Origin: Niveispirillum sp943370215
Lineage (GTDB): Bacteria > Pseudomonadota > Alphaproteobacteria > Azospirillales > Azospirillaceae
Assembly (NCBI GenBank): GCA_943370215.1
Contig: CALRQC020000011.1
Location: 1 to 64,000, forward strand
DNA length: 64,000 nucleotides
Reading direction: 5' to 3'
Numbering within the stretch: the stretch's first letter is position 1; each line of letters begins with the position of its first letter. A program made the position numbers and the translations under genes. Positions 33,208-42,085 of this stretch are shown one piece after another. The notes beneath the pieces were generated by a model, which saw nothing but the letters and a program-made list of their open reading frames with translations, was not told where the DNA came from and did not search any database.

Positions 33208-34625
33208 AGACCCGTATCGCCATCGCCAGCACGCTGGCCCTGCTGTCGCTGCTGGCCCTGCTGACCCTGTCGCAACTGGCAATGGCGGCGGAGCCGATGC
33301 GGGCCTGGATCACCAGCGGCGACCGCCGTTTCTCGCTGACCGAACAGGCGCCGGTTAACCCCGGCGCCGCAGCCGGCCTGCCGGTAATCGCCGTCGATCC
33401 GGCCCAGCGCTTCCAGACCATGGTGGGGTTCGGAGCGGCCATCACCGACAGTTCGGCTTGGCTGATCCGCACCAAACTGACGGACAGCCAGCGCCAGTCC
33501 CTGCTGGCGGAATTGTTCGGTCGGCAGGAAGGCGGGCTGGGTTTCAGCCTGACACGGCTGACCATTGGTGCTTCCGATTTCTCGCTCGACCATTACAGCC
33601 TGGATGATGCGCCGGGTGGGGCACCCGACCCAGACCTTCAGCACTTCTCCCTGAAGCGCCCGGCCGAGCATGTGTTCCCCACGGTGCGGCAGGCGCTGTC
33701 CATCAATGGCGACCTGAAAATCGTCGCCTCCCCCTGGAGCGCGCCGGCCTGGATGAAAACCACCGGTTCGCTGATCAAGGGGCAATTGAAGGATGAGGCA
33801 TACCCCGTCTATGCCCGCTTCTTCGCCCGGTACATCACAGAGGCCGCCTCCCAGGGCGTGCCGACCGATTACCTGACCATCCAGAACGAACCGGATTTTG
33901 AGCCGAAGGATTATCCGGGGATGCGCTGGGGGGCCGTCGACCGCGCCCGCTTCTTCGCTGACCATCTGGGGCCGGAACTGACGGCACAGGGCATCAAGAC
34001 CAAGCTGCTGGACTGGGACCATAATTGGGACCAGCCGGAACAGCCGCTGACCGTATTCGCCAACGCCAAGGCGAACAGCTATGTCAGCGGCGTGGCCTGG
34101 CACTGCTATAATGGCCAGGTGGCGGCCCAGGCCATCGTGCAGCAGGCCCACCCGGAGAAAGAGGTCTTCCTGACCGAATGTTCCGGCGGGGAATGGGCAC
34201 CCGACTATGCCGATAGTTTCGCCTGGATGATGCGCCGGCTGATCATCGGCTCCACCCGCTATGGCGCGCGTGGCGTGCTGATGTGGAACCTGGCACTGGA
34301 TGAGAAGAACCGGCCCTTTGCCGGTGGCTGCGATACCTGCCGGGGCATCGTCACCATCAACAGCCAGACAGGGGCCATCACCCGCAACCAGGAATATTAC
34401 GCCTTCGGCCATGCCAGCCGCTTCGTGAAACCGGGGGCCGTGCGCATTGCCGCCACGGCGGAGGTAGGTGACGTGGAAAGTGTCGCCTTTGAAAACCCCG
34501 ATGGCGGCCGGGTATTGGTGGCCTATAACCATGGCGACAAACCGGCCCGGTTTGTCATCAGCGATGGGAAAAAGCGCTTCAGGACGCAACTGCCGCCGCG
34601 CGCGGCCGGCAGCTTCGTCTGGTGA
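33204..34625 (+). CDS. GH30 glucosylceramidase-like glycosidase, exported
   Basis: This 473-residue glycoside hydrolase family 30 enzyme belongs to the glucosylceramidase/endo-beta-1,6-glucanase group. It has a signal peptide (MKTRIAIASTLALLSLLALL, cleavage near AMAAE), MVGFGAAITDSSAW, the acid/base Glu229 in TIQNEPDFEP and the nucleophile Glu325 in VFLTECSGGEW. WMKTTGSLIKGQLKDE and GVLMWNLALDEKNRP are also family hallmarks. ATG 33204 overlaps the GH3 stop by 4 bases. With GH3 it could degrade beta-1,6-glucan, gentio-oligosaccharides or a glucosylated lipid. The exact linkage is not readable. Confidence 0.94.
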   Translation: MKTRIAIASTLALLSLLALLTLSQLAMAAEPMRAWITSGDRRFSLTEQAPVNPGAAAGLPVIAVDPAQRFQTMVGFGAAITDSSAWLIRTKLTDSQRQSLLAELFGRQEGGLGFSLTRLTIGASDFSLDHYSLDDAPGGAPDPDLQHFSLKRPAEHVFPTVRQALSINGDLKIVASPWSAPAWMKTTGSLIKGQLKDEAYPVYARFFARYITEAASQGVPTDYLTIQNEPDFEPKDYPGMRWGAVDRARFFADHLGPELTAQGIKTKLLDWDHNWDQPEQPLTVFANAKANSYVSGVAWHCYNGQVAAQAIVQQAHPEKEVFLTECSGGEWAPDYADSFAWMMRRLIIGSTRYGARGVLMWNLALDEKNRPFAGGCDTCRGIVTINSQTGAITRNQEYYAFGHASRFVKPGAVRIAATAEVGDVESVAFENPDGGRVLVAYNHGDKPARFVISDGKKRFRTQLPPRAAGSFVW

Positions 34626-34642
34626 GCAAAGTGCGGCGGTGG

Positions 34643-37114
34643 TCAGCTTTCCGCGGCCACCGCCCCTTCATAAAAGGCCAACAGCTTCTGCAGCAATTGC
34701 TCCTGTGACGGAGGCTCCAGGGTCGGCTGCACCCGTTCAGCCTGCAACAACCGATGGATCGCCAGTTCCGGCGCTTCGCGGGTCAGGTTCCTGTCATTGA
34801 TAAAAATCTGACTGCCCGCCATCAATTCTGCGGCCAGTTCCCGTTGTCCCAACCGAGCGGCGATCAGCGCACCACGCTCCAACGTCCAACCCGTAGAATA
34901 GATATACTCATAGCGTAGCATCATGCGCAGCGCTGTAAGCGCTTCGAGCATGGCACCGGCTATCTCCCCCTTCACCAGCAGATAAGTGGCGAGATTGGCA
35001 TGGAGCGTCGTTTTGATGGCAGGACTGAGCCGGGGCGCCTCCGCAATGGTTTCGCGTGCCAGCGCCACCGCACGGTCATAGTCACCGGTGGAAAATTCCA
35101 TATCCGCCATACGCAGGGCCACCAAGGACGGATAGAGACCCATTGCCTTCAAAATCGACATGGCCAATTCAAATGACTGGCGCGCCTTCTTGAAATCGCC
35201 TGTGCTGACCGCTGCAAGACCGATCATCGACAGAATGCTGGAACGCATATTGTCAAAGCCGAAGGTCGCACAGATGATATCGGCTTCCTCCCAAAGGGCC
35301 TGTGCAGCCTGATGATCGCCATTGTAACGCAACAGCCAGCCAGCGCTGATGACAGAACTGCCGAACCATCGGGGCCGGTGGTCAATATGGGCCTTCAACG
35401 CGGTAATGGCACGATGGAATTCATGCTCCATGTACCAGGGGCGTTGCTGGTGATGCGGCATTTGCAGGGGCACACCTTCCCCGTAAAGCAGGATACCGAT
35501 GGCCCCTCGCAGGGCGGGATGTGTGGTCTCTTCACAGGCATCCCAGGCGCGTACCAAGTGGCGCGCCGCTTCCGTATAACGGCCCTGTGTCGTCCACACA
35601 TAAAGCATATCGACCACCAGTTCCTGCGCCCGCGGAACATCATGGCCGGCGAACCCCCAATCCAGTATGGCCCGCACATCGGCAATATCGACTGTCAGTT
35701 CAGCGCGGCTCCGGCCCAGTTTCTCTGACCGCGCATGAAACTGCTCCAGCGCCTCCTGCAGCCACGTCATCAGGGCATCGTTCAACCCCTCCCGGCCGAT
35801 CAATCCCGGATCGCGGGCGATGACATATTGGCGGATGGTTTCCAGCAGGCGCAGGCCTGGCGCCTGCGTCTGCAACGGTCCCGCCACCAGGGAACGGGAA
35901 ACCAGATTGGCCACCAGCCCCGGCACCATGGCCGGCGTCAGCGGCGAGCCCCCACAAACAGCAACAGCCGCCGCCACCGGCCAGGAACCGCTGAACACGG
36001 CCAGTCGTGACAGCAGCAGCCTTTCATCTGCCGACAGCAGATCAAAGCTCCAATCCAGCATATGGGCCAGACTGTCATGGCGGTAACGGAGCGTGCCTTC
36101 CAGCGGCAGGTTCTGTAAACGCCCCTCCAGCACCGCCGAAACATCCGCGACCAGACAATCACGCAACTGCGCGGCCAGCAGCACCAGGGCCAAGGGCAGC
36201 CCATCCAACTGTCGGCAAAGCTTGGCCAGGGCCGGCATCTGGTCATCCCCCAGCGGGGGCCAGCCGGCCCCGGCATGGTTACGCAGTACCAGGGCGACGG
36301 CGGGATAGGACCGGATGGCCACCGGCTCCGTCTCTTCCGCCGGCGGACAGGCCAGGGGGCAGAGGTTGAGCAGTAATTCGCCGCTGATATTCAACGGCTC
36401 CCGGCTGGTCAGCAGCAGGTGCAGGTCGGGACAGATGCCCAGCAGGTTTTCCGCAAACTCCCCCACCTCATCCAGCAGATGTTCGGCATTGTCCAGCAAC
36501 ACCAGGGTCGGCTGACCGACCAGCGCCTCCCGGATGGCTTCAACGACATCGGCTTTCAACAGCCGGATGGATAGGGCGGCGGCCGTCACCACTGGCACCA
36601 ACCCCGGCTGACGCACCGGCGCCAGTTCCACATGCACCACCCGCAACCCCTCACAGGCCGCCGCCCCCGCCAGGGCCAGACAGGTCTTGCCCACCCCGCC
36701 AGGGCCGATGATGCTGACCAGCCGCGACCGAGCCAGCAATTCACGCAGGCGATCCAGGTCGCCGTCACGCCCGACCAGTTCCTCCGCCGGGGATTCGCCG
36801 GCGTTGGCCGGTACCGGGGCCAGCGACAGGGTCAGGCGATAGCCCACACCCGGCACATTCTCCACCGCCCCGTCCCCCAGCGCCTTGCGCAAAGCCCGGA
36901 CCTGGACCCGCAAATTGCCGGCGCTGACCGACAGCCCCGGCCAGACCAGGGCCGTCAGTTCATCCGCCGACAAGGCCTCGCCGCCGGCGCCTGCCAAGGC
37001 CAGCAACAGGTCAAAGGCACGGTCGCCCAAGGCAACCACATCGCCATTGCGCAAAAGGCGGCGGCCGCCGGTATCCAGCAGGTAATGATCCGGCTTCTCG
37101 AAAGGCATACTCAC
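34643..37114 (-). CDS. Winged-helix/NTPase (STAND-type) regulator with helical repeats
   Basis: The 823-residue protein joins an N-terminal OmpR-type winged helix (about residues 1-100, ending VENVPGVGYRL) to a STAND-like NTPase. Walker A is IIGPGGVGKTCLAL (around 137-144) and Walker B is TLVLLDNAEHLLDE, with RQLDGLPLALVLLAAQL resembling the GLPLAL motif of NB-ARC/LuxR-type ATPases. A long C-terminal helical region follows, with TPR-like units such as AAVSTGDFKKARQSFELAMS and DMEFSTGDYDRAVALA. It is probably a ligand- and ATP-controlled activator. It is divergent from the chloroperoxidase-like gene, which is the most likely target. Confidence 0.88.
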   Translation of the reverse strand: MSMPFEKPDHYLLDTGGRRLLRNGDVVALGDRAFDLLLALAGAGGEALSADELTALVWPGLSVSAGNLRVQVRALRKALGDGAVENVPGVGYRLTLSLAPVPANAGESPAEELVGRDGDLDRLRELLARSRLVSIIGPGGVGKTCLALAGAAACEGLRVVHVELAPVRQPGLVPVVTAAALSIRLLKADVVEAIREALVGQPTLVLLDNAEHLLDEVGEFAENLLGICPDLHLLLTSREPLNISGELLLNLCPLACPPAEETEPVAIRSYPAVALVLRNHAGAGWPPLGDDQMPALAKLCRQLDGLPLALVLLAAQLRDCLVADVSAVLEGRLQNLPLEGTLRYRHDSLAHMLDWSFDLLSADERLLLSRLAVFSGSWPVAAAVAVCGGSPLTPAMVPGLVANLVSRSLVAGPLQTQAPGLRLLETIRQYVIARDPGLIGREGLNDALMTWLQEALEQFHARSEKLGRSRAELTVDIADVRAILDWGFAGHDVPRAQELVVDMLYVWTTQGRYTEAARHLVRAWDACEETTHPALRGAIGILLYGEGVPLQMPHHQQRPWYMEHEFHRAITALKAHIDHRPRWFGSSVISAGWLLRYNGDHQAAQALWEEADIICATFGFDNMRSSILSMIGLAAVSTGDFKKARQSFELAMSILKAMGLYPSLVALRMADMEFSTGDYDRAVALARETIAEAPRLSPAIKTTLHANLATYLLVKGEIAGAMLEALTALRMMLRYEYIYSTGWTLERGALIAARLGQRELAAELMAGSQIFINDRNLTREAPELAIHRLLQAERVQPTLEPPSQEQLLQKLLAFYEGAVAAES

Positions 37115-37296
37115 ACTCGGCTGGGCAACGGGGCCTGTAGCAGGGGGGCTTTAGCTTATGCCACATTCCAACGAGACTGATTTTATGTCTTTTAACACGC
37201 CGAATTTCTTTTTCCGCTGAATAGTTCCGCTGTCGATCAGGGGCGGACCATCCGGCTCCCCCCGCCGACAGACAGCAACCAGCACTAAGGCGGAGA

Positions 37297-38130
37297 ATGG
37301 CCATGGGTACGATCACCACCGATGATGGGACACAGATCTATTACAAGGATTGGGGCAGCGGTCGCCCGGTCGTGTTCAGCCATGGCTGGCCGCTGAATGC
37401 GGATAGCTGGGAAGCGCAGATGCTGCACCTGGCCTCCAACGGTCTGCGCACCATCGCCCATGACCGGCGCGGCCATGGCCGTTCCAGCCAGCCCTGGCAC
37501 GGCCATGACATGGATACCTATGCTGATGATCTGGCACAGGTATTGGAAGCGCTGGATGTACGCGATGCGGTGCTGGTCGGATTCTCCACCGGTGGCGGCG
37601 AGGTCACCCGCTATATTACCCGCCATGGTCGTGCACGCGTGTCCAAGATAGCGCTGGTAGGCGCGGTTCCACCGCTGATGCTGAAGACGGATGCCAACCC
37701 GGCCGGCACCCCGATGGAGGCGTTCGATGGCTTGCGTGCGGCCAGCCTGGCCGACCGTTCGCAGCTTTACAAGGATATCGCCAGCGGCCCGTTCTTCGGC
37801 TTCAACCTGCCCGGCGCCAAGCCGTCGCAAGGCATGATCGACAGTTTCTGGATGCAGGGCATGATGGCCAGCCACAAGGCCACATATGACTGCATCAAGG
37901 CCTTCTCCGAAACTGACTTCACGGAGGATTTGAAGAAGTTCGACGGGCTTCCCACGTTGGTCATCCATGGCGATGCCGATCAGGTGGTCCCCATCGACGC
38001 TGCCGGACGGGCAGTGAAGAAACTGCTGCCCCATGCAGAACTGAAAGTTTACGAAGGCGGGCCGCACGGGGTAACCGACACTCACAAGGATCGGCTGAGT
38101 GCCGACCTGCTGGCCTTCGCTTCCAATTAA
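37297..38130 (+). CDS. Alpha/beta hydrolase, non-haem chloroperoxidase type
   Basis: The 277-residue alpha/beta-fold protein closely matches cofactor-free haloperoxidases/esterases. It has FSHGWPLNADSWEAQM, IAHDRRGHGRSSQPW, the nucleophile elbow VGFSTGGGEV (Ser97), the acid Asp228 in VIHGDADQVVP and His257 in GGPHGVTD. It is cytoplasmic, and a perhydrolase or esterase role is as likely as true halogenation. Two ATGs (37297 and 37303) are possible, and AAGGCGGAG lies just upstream of both. It sits between two winged-helix/NTPase regulator genes, one divergent and one downstream in the same direction, so its expression is probably tightly controlled. Confidence 0.93.
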   Translation: MAMGTITTDDGTQIYYKDWGSGRPVVFSHGWPLNADSWEAQMLHLASNGLRTIAHDRRGHGRSSQPWHGHDMDTYADDLAQVLEALDVRDAVLVGFSTGGGEVTRYITRHGRARVSKIALVGAVPPLMLKTDANPAGTPMEAFDGLRAASLADRSQLYKDIASGPFFGFNLPGAKPSQGMIDSFWMQGMMASHKATYDCIKAFSETDFTEDLKKFDGLPTLVIHGDADQVVPIDAAGRAVKKLLPHAELKVYEGGPHGVTDTHKDRLSADLLAFASN

Positions 38131-38181
38131 GGTTAACCTGCCGGCTCTGCCCTTTGCTGGGCGGGGCCGGCATCAGGGCAG

Positions 38182-39528
38182 ATGGGGGACGGGATGCTGC
38201 CGGAAGCAGGAACAGCCGGAATCGCCATCGGCGCTTTTCAATTTCAGCCGGCAAATGGTCGCCTGACCTGCCGCAACGGGGTTCCTGTACCGTTGGGCAA
38301 ACGCGCCACGGCTATTTTGTCAGTCCTGGCGGAAAATATCGGGCGCGATGTCTCTGCCGCCGATCTGCTGGATCGCATCTGGCCAGGACAGATCGTCGAT
38401 CCAGCCAATGTAGCGGTACAGATTTCCGGTCTGCGCACGGCACTGGGGGACAGTAACGGCTCACTGATCCTGACCGTGCATGGGCGCGGCTACCGTCTGG
38501 CCATGCCGGCTGTCGGCACAACGCGCCCCATCGGCAATATCCCCCATATGCTGGGACCGCTTTCCGGTCGGGATGTGGAACTGGCCAATGTGTTGAAGCT
38601 GATGCGCCGGGACCGTCTGTTGGTGATTACCGGTCTTTCAGGCACGGGAAAGACGCGACTGGCCTGCGCTGCTGCCCGGCTGCTGGCCGATGATTTCCCC
38701 GATGGACAATGGCTGGTGCCATTGTCCGGCCAGAGCCTTGCCGACGCAGATATGCTGGCCGCCCATATTGGCGGCCATCTGGGGTTGGCGATCGATAGGG
38801 CAAGGCCGGTCATCACCCTGCTGGACCGGATCGGCAACCGCGCCTGCCTGCTGTTGCTGGATGGCGTAGAACTGTTGGGCGATGACGCGCTGGATCTGAT
38901 GCGCCAACTGCTGGAGACCTGCCCACAGGCAAGCGTATTGATCACCTCCCATACGGCTCACCGGCGGCTGCGCCCCTTCTGTGTACGCCTGTCGCCATTG
39001 GGAATGCCGGGGACAGACACCTGCCAGTCCAGTGCCGCCACCGGCCTGTTTCTGGAGGCGGCGAGCGCCACCGGGCTGAATTTCCAGGATGATGCCGGGG
39101 CCGCCCGTGCCATCGCCAGCATCTGCCGCCATCTGGGGGGTGTGCCACTGGGTGTGGAAATCGCCGCCCGCGCCTGCAGCTTGCTGGGCCTGTCCGCCAC
39201 CGTGGAGGCCAGCCGTGACCCGGTGCGCGCCCTGCCCGGAATGCGCCGCCCCGGCCCGGCCCGGCATCATTCGGTGGGGGCGGCGATGGGCTGGGCCTTC
39301 AACCTGTTGAGCGGGGTGGAAAGGCGCGCGCTCCGTGTGCTGTCCAGCCTGGATGATGAATTCAGCCAGGATGAGGCTGATCAGGCTTTATGCAGGGACA
39401 GCAGCACCCGACCGGCGGGCGGGCTGTCCGCCTTGCAGGAAAAATCCATGCTGGAACGAACAGGCGACGGGTTCAGCCTCAATCCGCTGGTCCGCGCCTT
39501 CGCCCAAGGCCTGCGCGCACCATTATGA
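38182..39528 (+). CDS. Second winged-helix/NTPase regulator, short form
   Basis: The 448-residue protein has an OmpR-type winged helix (about residues 14-108, with ADLLDRIWPGQIVDPANVAV and LTVHGRGYRLAMP). An NTPase with Walker A ITGLSGTGKTRLA (about 149-161) and Walker B ACLLLLDGVELL follows. The domain order resembles the divergent 823-residue regulator, but the C-terminal helical repeat region is absent. Signal sensing must therefore lie elsewhere, perhaps in the substrate-binding protein encoded next. Its stop overlaps the start of that gene (ATGA), giving translational coupling. The start could be ATG 38182 or 38194. Confidence 0.85.
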   Translation: MGDGMLPEAGTAGIAIGAFQFQPANGRLTCRNGVPVPLGKRATAILSVLAENIGRDVSAADLLDRIWPGQIVDPANVAVQISGLRTALGDSNGSLILTVHGRGYRLAMPAVGTTRPIGNIPHMLGPLSGRDVELANVLKLMRRDRLLVITGLSGTGKTRLACAAARLLADDFPDGQWLVPLSGQSLADADMLAAHIGGHLGLAIDRARPVITLLDRIGNRACLLLLDGVELLGDDALDLMRQLLETCPQASVLITSHTAHRRLRPFCVRLSPLGMPGTDTCQSSAATGLFLEAASATGLNFQDDAGAARAIASICRHLGGVPLGVEIAARACSLLGLSATVEASRDPVRALPGMRRPGPARHHSVGAAMGWAFNLLSGVERRALRVLSSLDDEFSQDEADQALCRDSSTRPAGGLSALQEKSMLERTGDGFSLNPLVRAFAQGLRAPL

Positions 39529-41039
39529 AAGGCAAGCCTGCCCTTGCCGCCCTGGCGCTTGTCCTCGCCTTTGTCCCCCCGGCGGGTGCGACGGAGGTTT
39601 TGCGCATCGGCATCGGGCCGGAACCGGAAACCCTGGACCCGCATCGTGGTCTGACGCTGGGGGTGGGACGGATCTTGCTGGAACTCTGCGAAGGGTTGCT
39701 GACCCGCGATGCTTCGGGACGGACGGTGCCGGGCGTGGCGGAGCGCTGGGAGCAAAGTGCCGATGGGCTGATCTGGACCTTCCATCTGCGCCAGGACGCC
39801 CGCTGGTGGAACGGCGACCGGCTGACCGCAGACGATTTCGTGCGCGGCTGGCGCCGGGCGGTTGACCCGGCAACGGCATCGGGCATCGCCGATCTGCTGG
39901 ATGGGGTGGAAAATGCCACCGCCATCCGCCAGGGCCATCTGCCGCCCGAACAACTGGGCATCCGGGCTTTGGATGCGCAAAGGGTAGAGGTGCGGCTGGC
40001 ACGCCCACAGGCCGATTTCGATATGGTCCTGGCCCATCGCCTTACCCTGCCGGTACATGGCCCCAGCCTGGCCCAGACGGGCAACGGGTTTGCGGCAGCG
40101 GACAAGCTGGTCTGCAATGGGCCCTACCGGCTGGTCGGGCACCGGTTGCACAGTGCCTATCATCTGGTTCGTAACGATTATTACCGCGTACCGGCCGCGA
40201 CGGCGGCGGTAGAACTGGTGGTCAGCGACGGGCCGGAAATGGAACTGAACCTGTTCCGCACCGGCGCCCTCCACGTTACCAGCACCTTGCCCGGCCCCAT
40301 GGTGGCATGGGCACGACGGGAGCTGCCGGAGAGCCTGCATATCCATCCCTGGACATCGCTGACCTATCTGCGTGCCAACCCCGATGGGGCCGCCTGGCGG
40401 GACAATCCTGCCTTTCTGGAGGCACTGGCGCTGGCGCTGGACAGGGATCAGTTGACAGCCCCCAGCCAGGGCCGGGCCGTTCCCGCCCTGGGGCTGGTAC
40501 CGCCCGGCCTGTGGCAGGAGCGGGGGGCAAACGTGGCGCAGGAAAGTGTCGCCGCCCGCCAACAAGCCGCCCGCGACGCCTTGGCCCGCGCCGGCTATGG
40601 CCCCGACCGGCCAGCACCGAGGGTTGAAATCCTCCACGCGGCAACCGAGGCCGTGCGGCAACGCGTGGTGGCGATTGCCGCACAGTGGAAACAGGTGCTG
40701 GGGGTGGACACCGATCTGATAGGGCAGGAATCCCGCCTCATCGTGCAACACGAAGCCGGCGGTGATTTCAGCGGCTTCGTGCTGAATACCTGGATTGCCT
40801 ATGCTCCCTCCTACGCACTCGTCCCCTTCCTGCCACCCGGCGCCGTGATGCCGGCCGAAGAAGTGGCGTTGAAACGGCTGGAGCGGCAAATCCTGGATGG
40901 CCAGCAGATCATCCCGATCAATTTCGGCAGTTCCCAGCGGCTGGTTTCCCCCGCCCTTCGCGGCTGGCAGGATAATGTCTATGACATCCACCCTGTCAGC
41001 AACCTATCCCTGACGACAGATTATACCCGTTCCCGATGA
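39525..41039 (+). CDS. Periplasmic oligopeptide-type substrate-binding protein, orphan
   Basis: This 504-residue family 5 solute-binding protein (OppA/DppA type) has a signal peptide (ALALVLAFVPPAGA). The mature part has LRIGIGPEPETLDPHRGLT, TVPGVAERWEQSADGLIWTF, LRQDARWWNGDRLTADDFVR and ADKLVCNGPYRLVGHRL. No ABC permease or ATPase gene is adjacent. It starts within the stop of a winged-helix/NTPase regulator (4-base overlap), so it may act as a periplasmic sensor or supply an orphan transporter. A 17-base hairpin overlaps its stop codon. Confidence 0.92.
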   Translation: MKGKPALAALALVLAFVPPAGATEVLRIGIGPEPETLDPHRGLTLGVGRILLELCEGLLTRDASGRTVPGVAERWEQSADGLIWTFHLRQDARWWNGDRLTADDFVRGWRRAVDPATASGIADLLDGVENATAIRQGHLPPEQLGIRALDAQRVEVRLARPQADFDMVLAHRLTLPVHGPSLAQTGNGFAAADKLVCNGPYRLVGHRLHSAYHLVRNDYYRVPAATAAVELVVSDGPEMELNLFRTGALHVTSTLPGPMVAWARRELPESLHIHPWTSLTYLRANPDGAAWRDNPAFLEALALALDRDQLTAPSQGRAVPALGLVPPGLWQERGANVAQESVAARQQAARDALARAGYGPDRPAPRVEILHAATEAVRQRVVAIAAQWKQVLGVDTDLIGQESRLIVQHEAGGDFSGFVLNTWIAYAPSYALVPFLPPGAVMPAEEVALKRLERQILDGQQIIPINFGSSQRLVSPALRGWQDNVYDIHPVSNLSLTTDYTRSR

Positions 41040-41062
41040 TTTCTGATCATCGGGAACGGGTA
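41024..41062. terminator. 17-base perfect hairpin spanning the stop codon
   Basis: TACCCGTTCCCGATGAT (41024-41040) pairs perfectly with ATCATCGGGAACGGGTA (41046-41062) around TTCTG. The stop codon of the binding-protein gene (41037-41039) is in the 5' arm. It lies between convergent genes and could terminate both, but there is no U-run. Confidence 0.6.
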
Positions 41063-41090
41063 CGGCGGCGATTGTCGCTATAGGAAAAGC

Positions 41091-41879
41091 TTAAAAGCTG
41101 TAGGAAATACCCAGACCACCGAAGAACTGGTTAGCGCTGCCGTCCCGCTTCACCAGGGGGCTGTCGGCGGCATCGCCCAACAGGCGATTATAACCAGCCA
41201 CACCGGTCAGCGACCAGTTCTTCGTCAACTTGTAGGCGCCGAATCCGAACAACCCCGCATCCTTGAAACCCGCCTCGGCCCGATAGACGGCGCGGCCGGA
41301 ACGGGCGGCCTGCGCCGCATTGATACCGAAATAGCTTTGCATGTAATTATCGCTGGCCCAGGTAATGGAAGGGCCGATGGCGATCATTACCCGGTCATTG
41401 GGCGTCAGCACATAGGAAAATCCAAGGGCGGCCGTCGTACCGTCATGTCCATCGCCCAACAGGTCGGTATTGACATCAGCCGTCAATATCCAACTCCCGA
41501 TACGATAATTTGCAAAGGCGCCGGCCACCACCGTGTCATCCACATTACCCAACCCGCGCAGGGCGCGGTTGCGTCTTTCCTTGCGACCGCCATCATAACC
41601 CACCGTCACACCTGCCGTCAGCGGGCCGGATTGGATCAGGTTGGCCCCTAAACCACGCTGATCAAAAAAGATAGTGTCGTCATAAGTAATCTCAACATCT
41701 GGGAATGGCCGGAACCTGTAATCATCGGACCCTTCGTAATCCGGTACAGCCACCCCCAATACACCCACGCGAACCTGCCAGCCCTGCTTGTCAGCGGCTG
41801 GCTGCGCCTGGGCACTGGTCATTGTCATCGTACATAACGAAACACCTGCCAACAGGGGCAACAACAACTTCGTAGACAT
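41091..41879 (-). CDS. MipA/OmpV family outer-membrane protein
   Basis: The 262-residue protein has a signal peptide (MSTKLLLPLLAGVSLCTM, cleavage near AQAQP). The beta-barrel is typical of MipA/OmpV, with GVAVPDYEGSDDYRFRPFP near the N-terminus and a final GGLGISYSF ending in phenylalanine. MipA proteins scaffold murein enzymes in some species or act as general porins. The role here is unknown. GGAG lies about 10 bases upstream of ATG 41879. It is probably monocistronic. Confidence 0.93.
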   Translation of the reverse strand: MSTKLLLPLLAGVSLCTMTMTSAQAQPAADKQGWQVRVGVLGVAVPDYEGSDDYRFRPFPDVEITYDDTIFFDQRGLGANLIQSGPLTAGVTVGYDGGRKERRNRALRGLGNVDDTVVAGAFANYRIGSWILTADVNTDLLGDGHDGTTAALGFSYVLTPNDRVMIAIGPSITWASDNYMQSYFGINAAQAARSGRAVYRAEAGFKDAGLFGFGAYKLTKNWSLTGVAGYNRLLGDAADSPLVKRDGSANQFFGGLGISYSF

Positions 41880-42085
41880 TTTTTTATTTCTCCAACTGCA
41901 GAATGTGCCTGTGCCGACGCAAAAGCGTTTCCTTATAGGCAATATACGCAAACCGTCACAACGTGGATTACCATCGAGTAACGTTTGCCCCTTCCCCATT
42001 GGAAAGGTTCGCCCTAATCTGTCCGACAGATGGCTGCGCCATACCCATGTAAGCGAGGGGGGCGCTGCGTCAGGAGCAAGGGACC

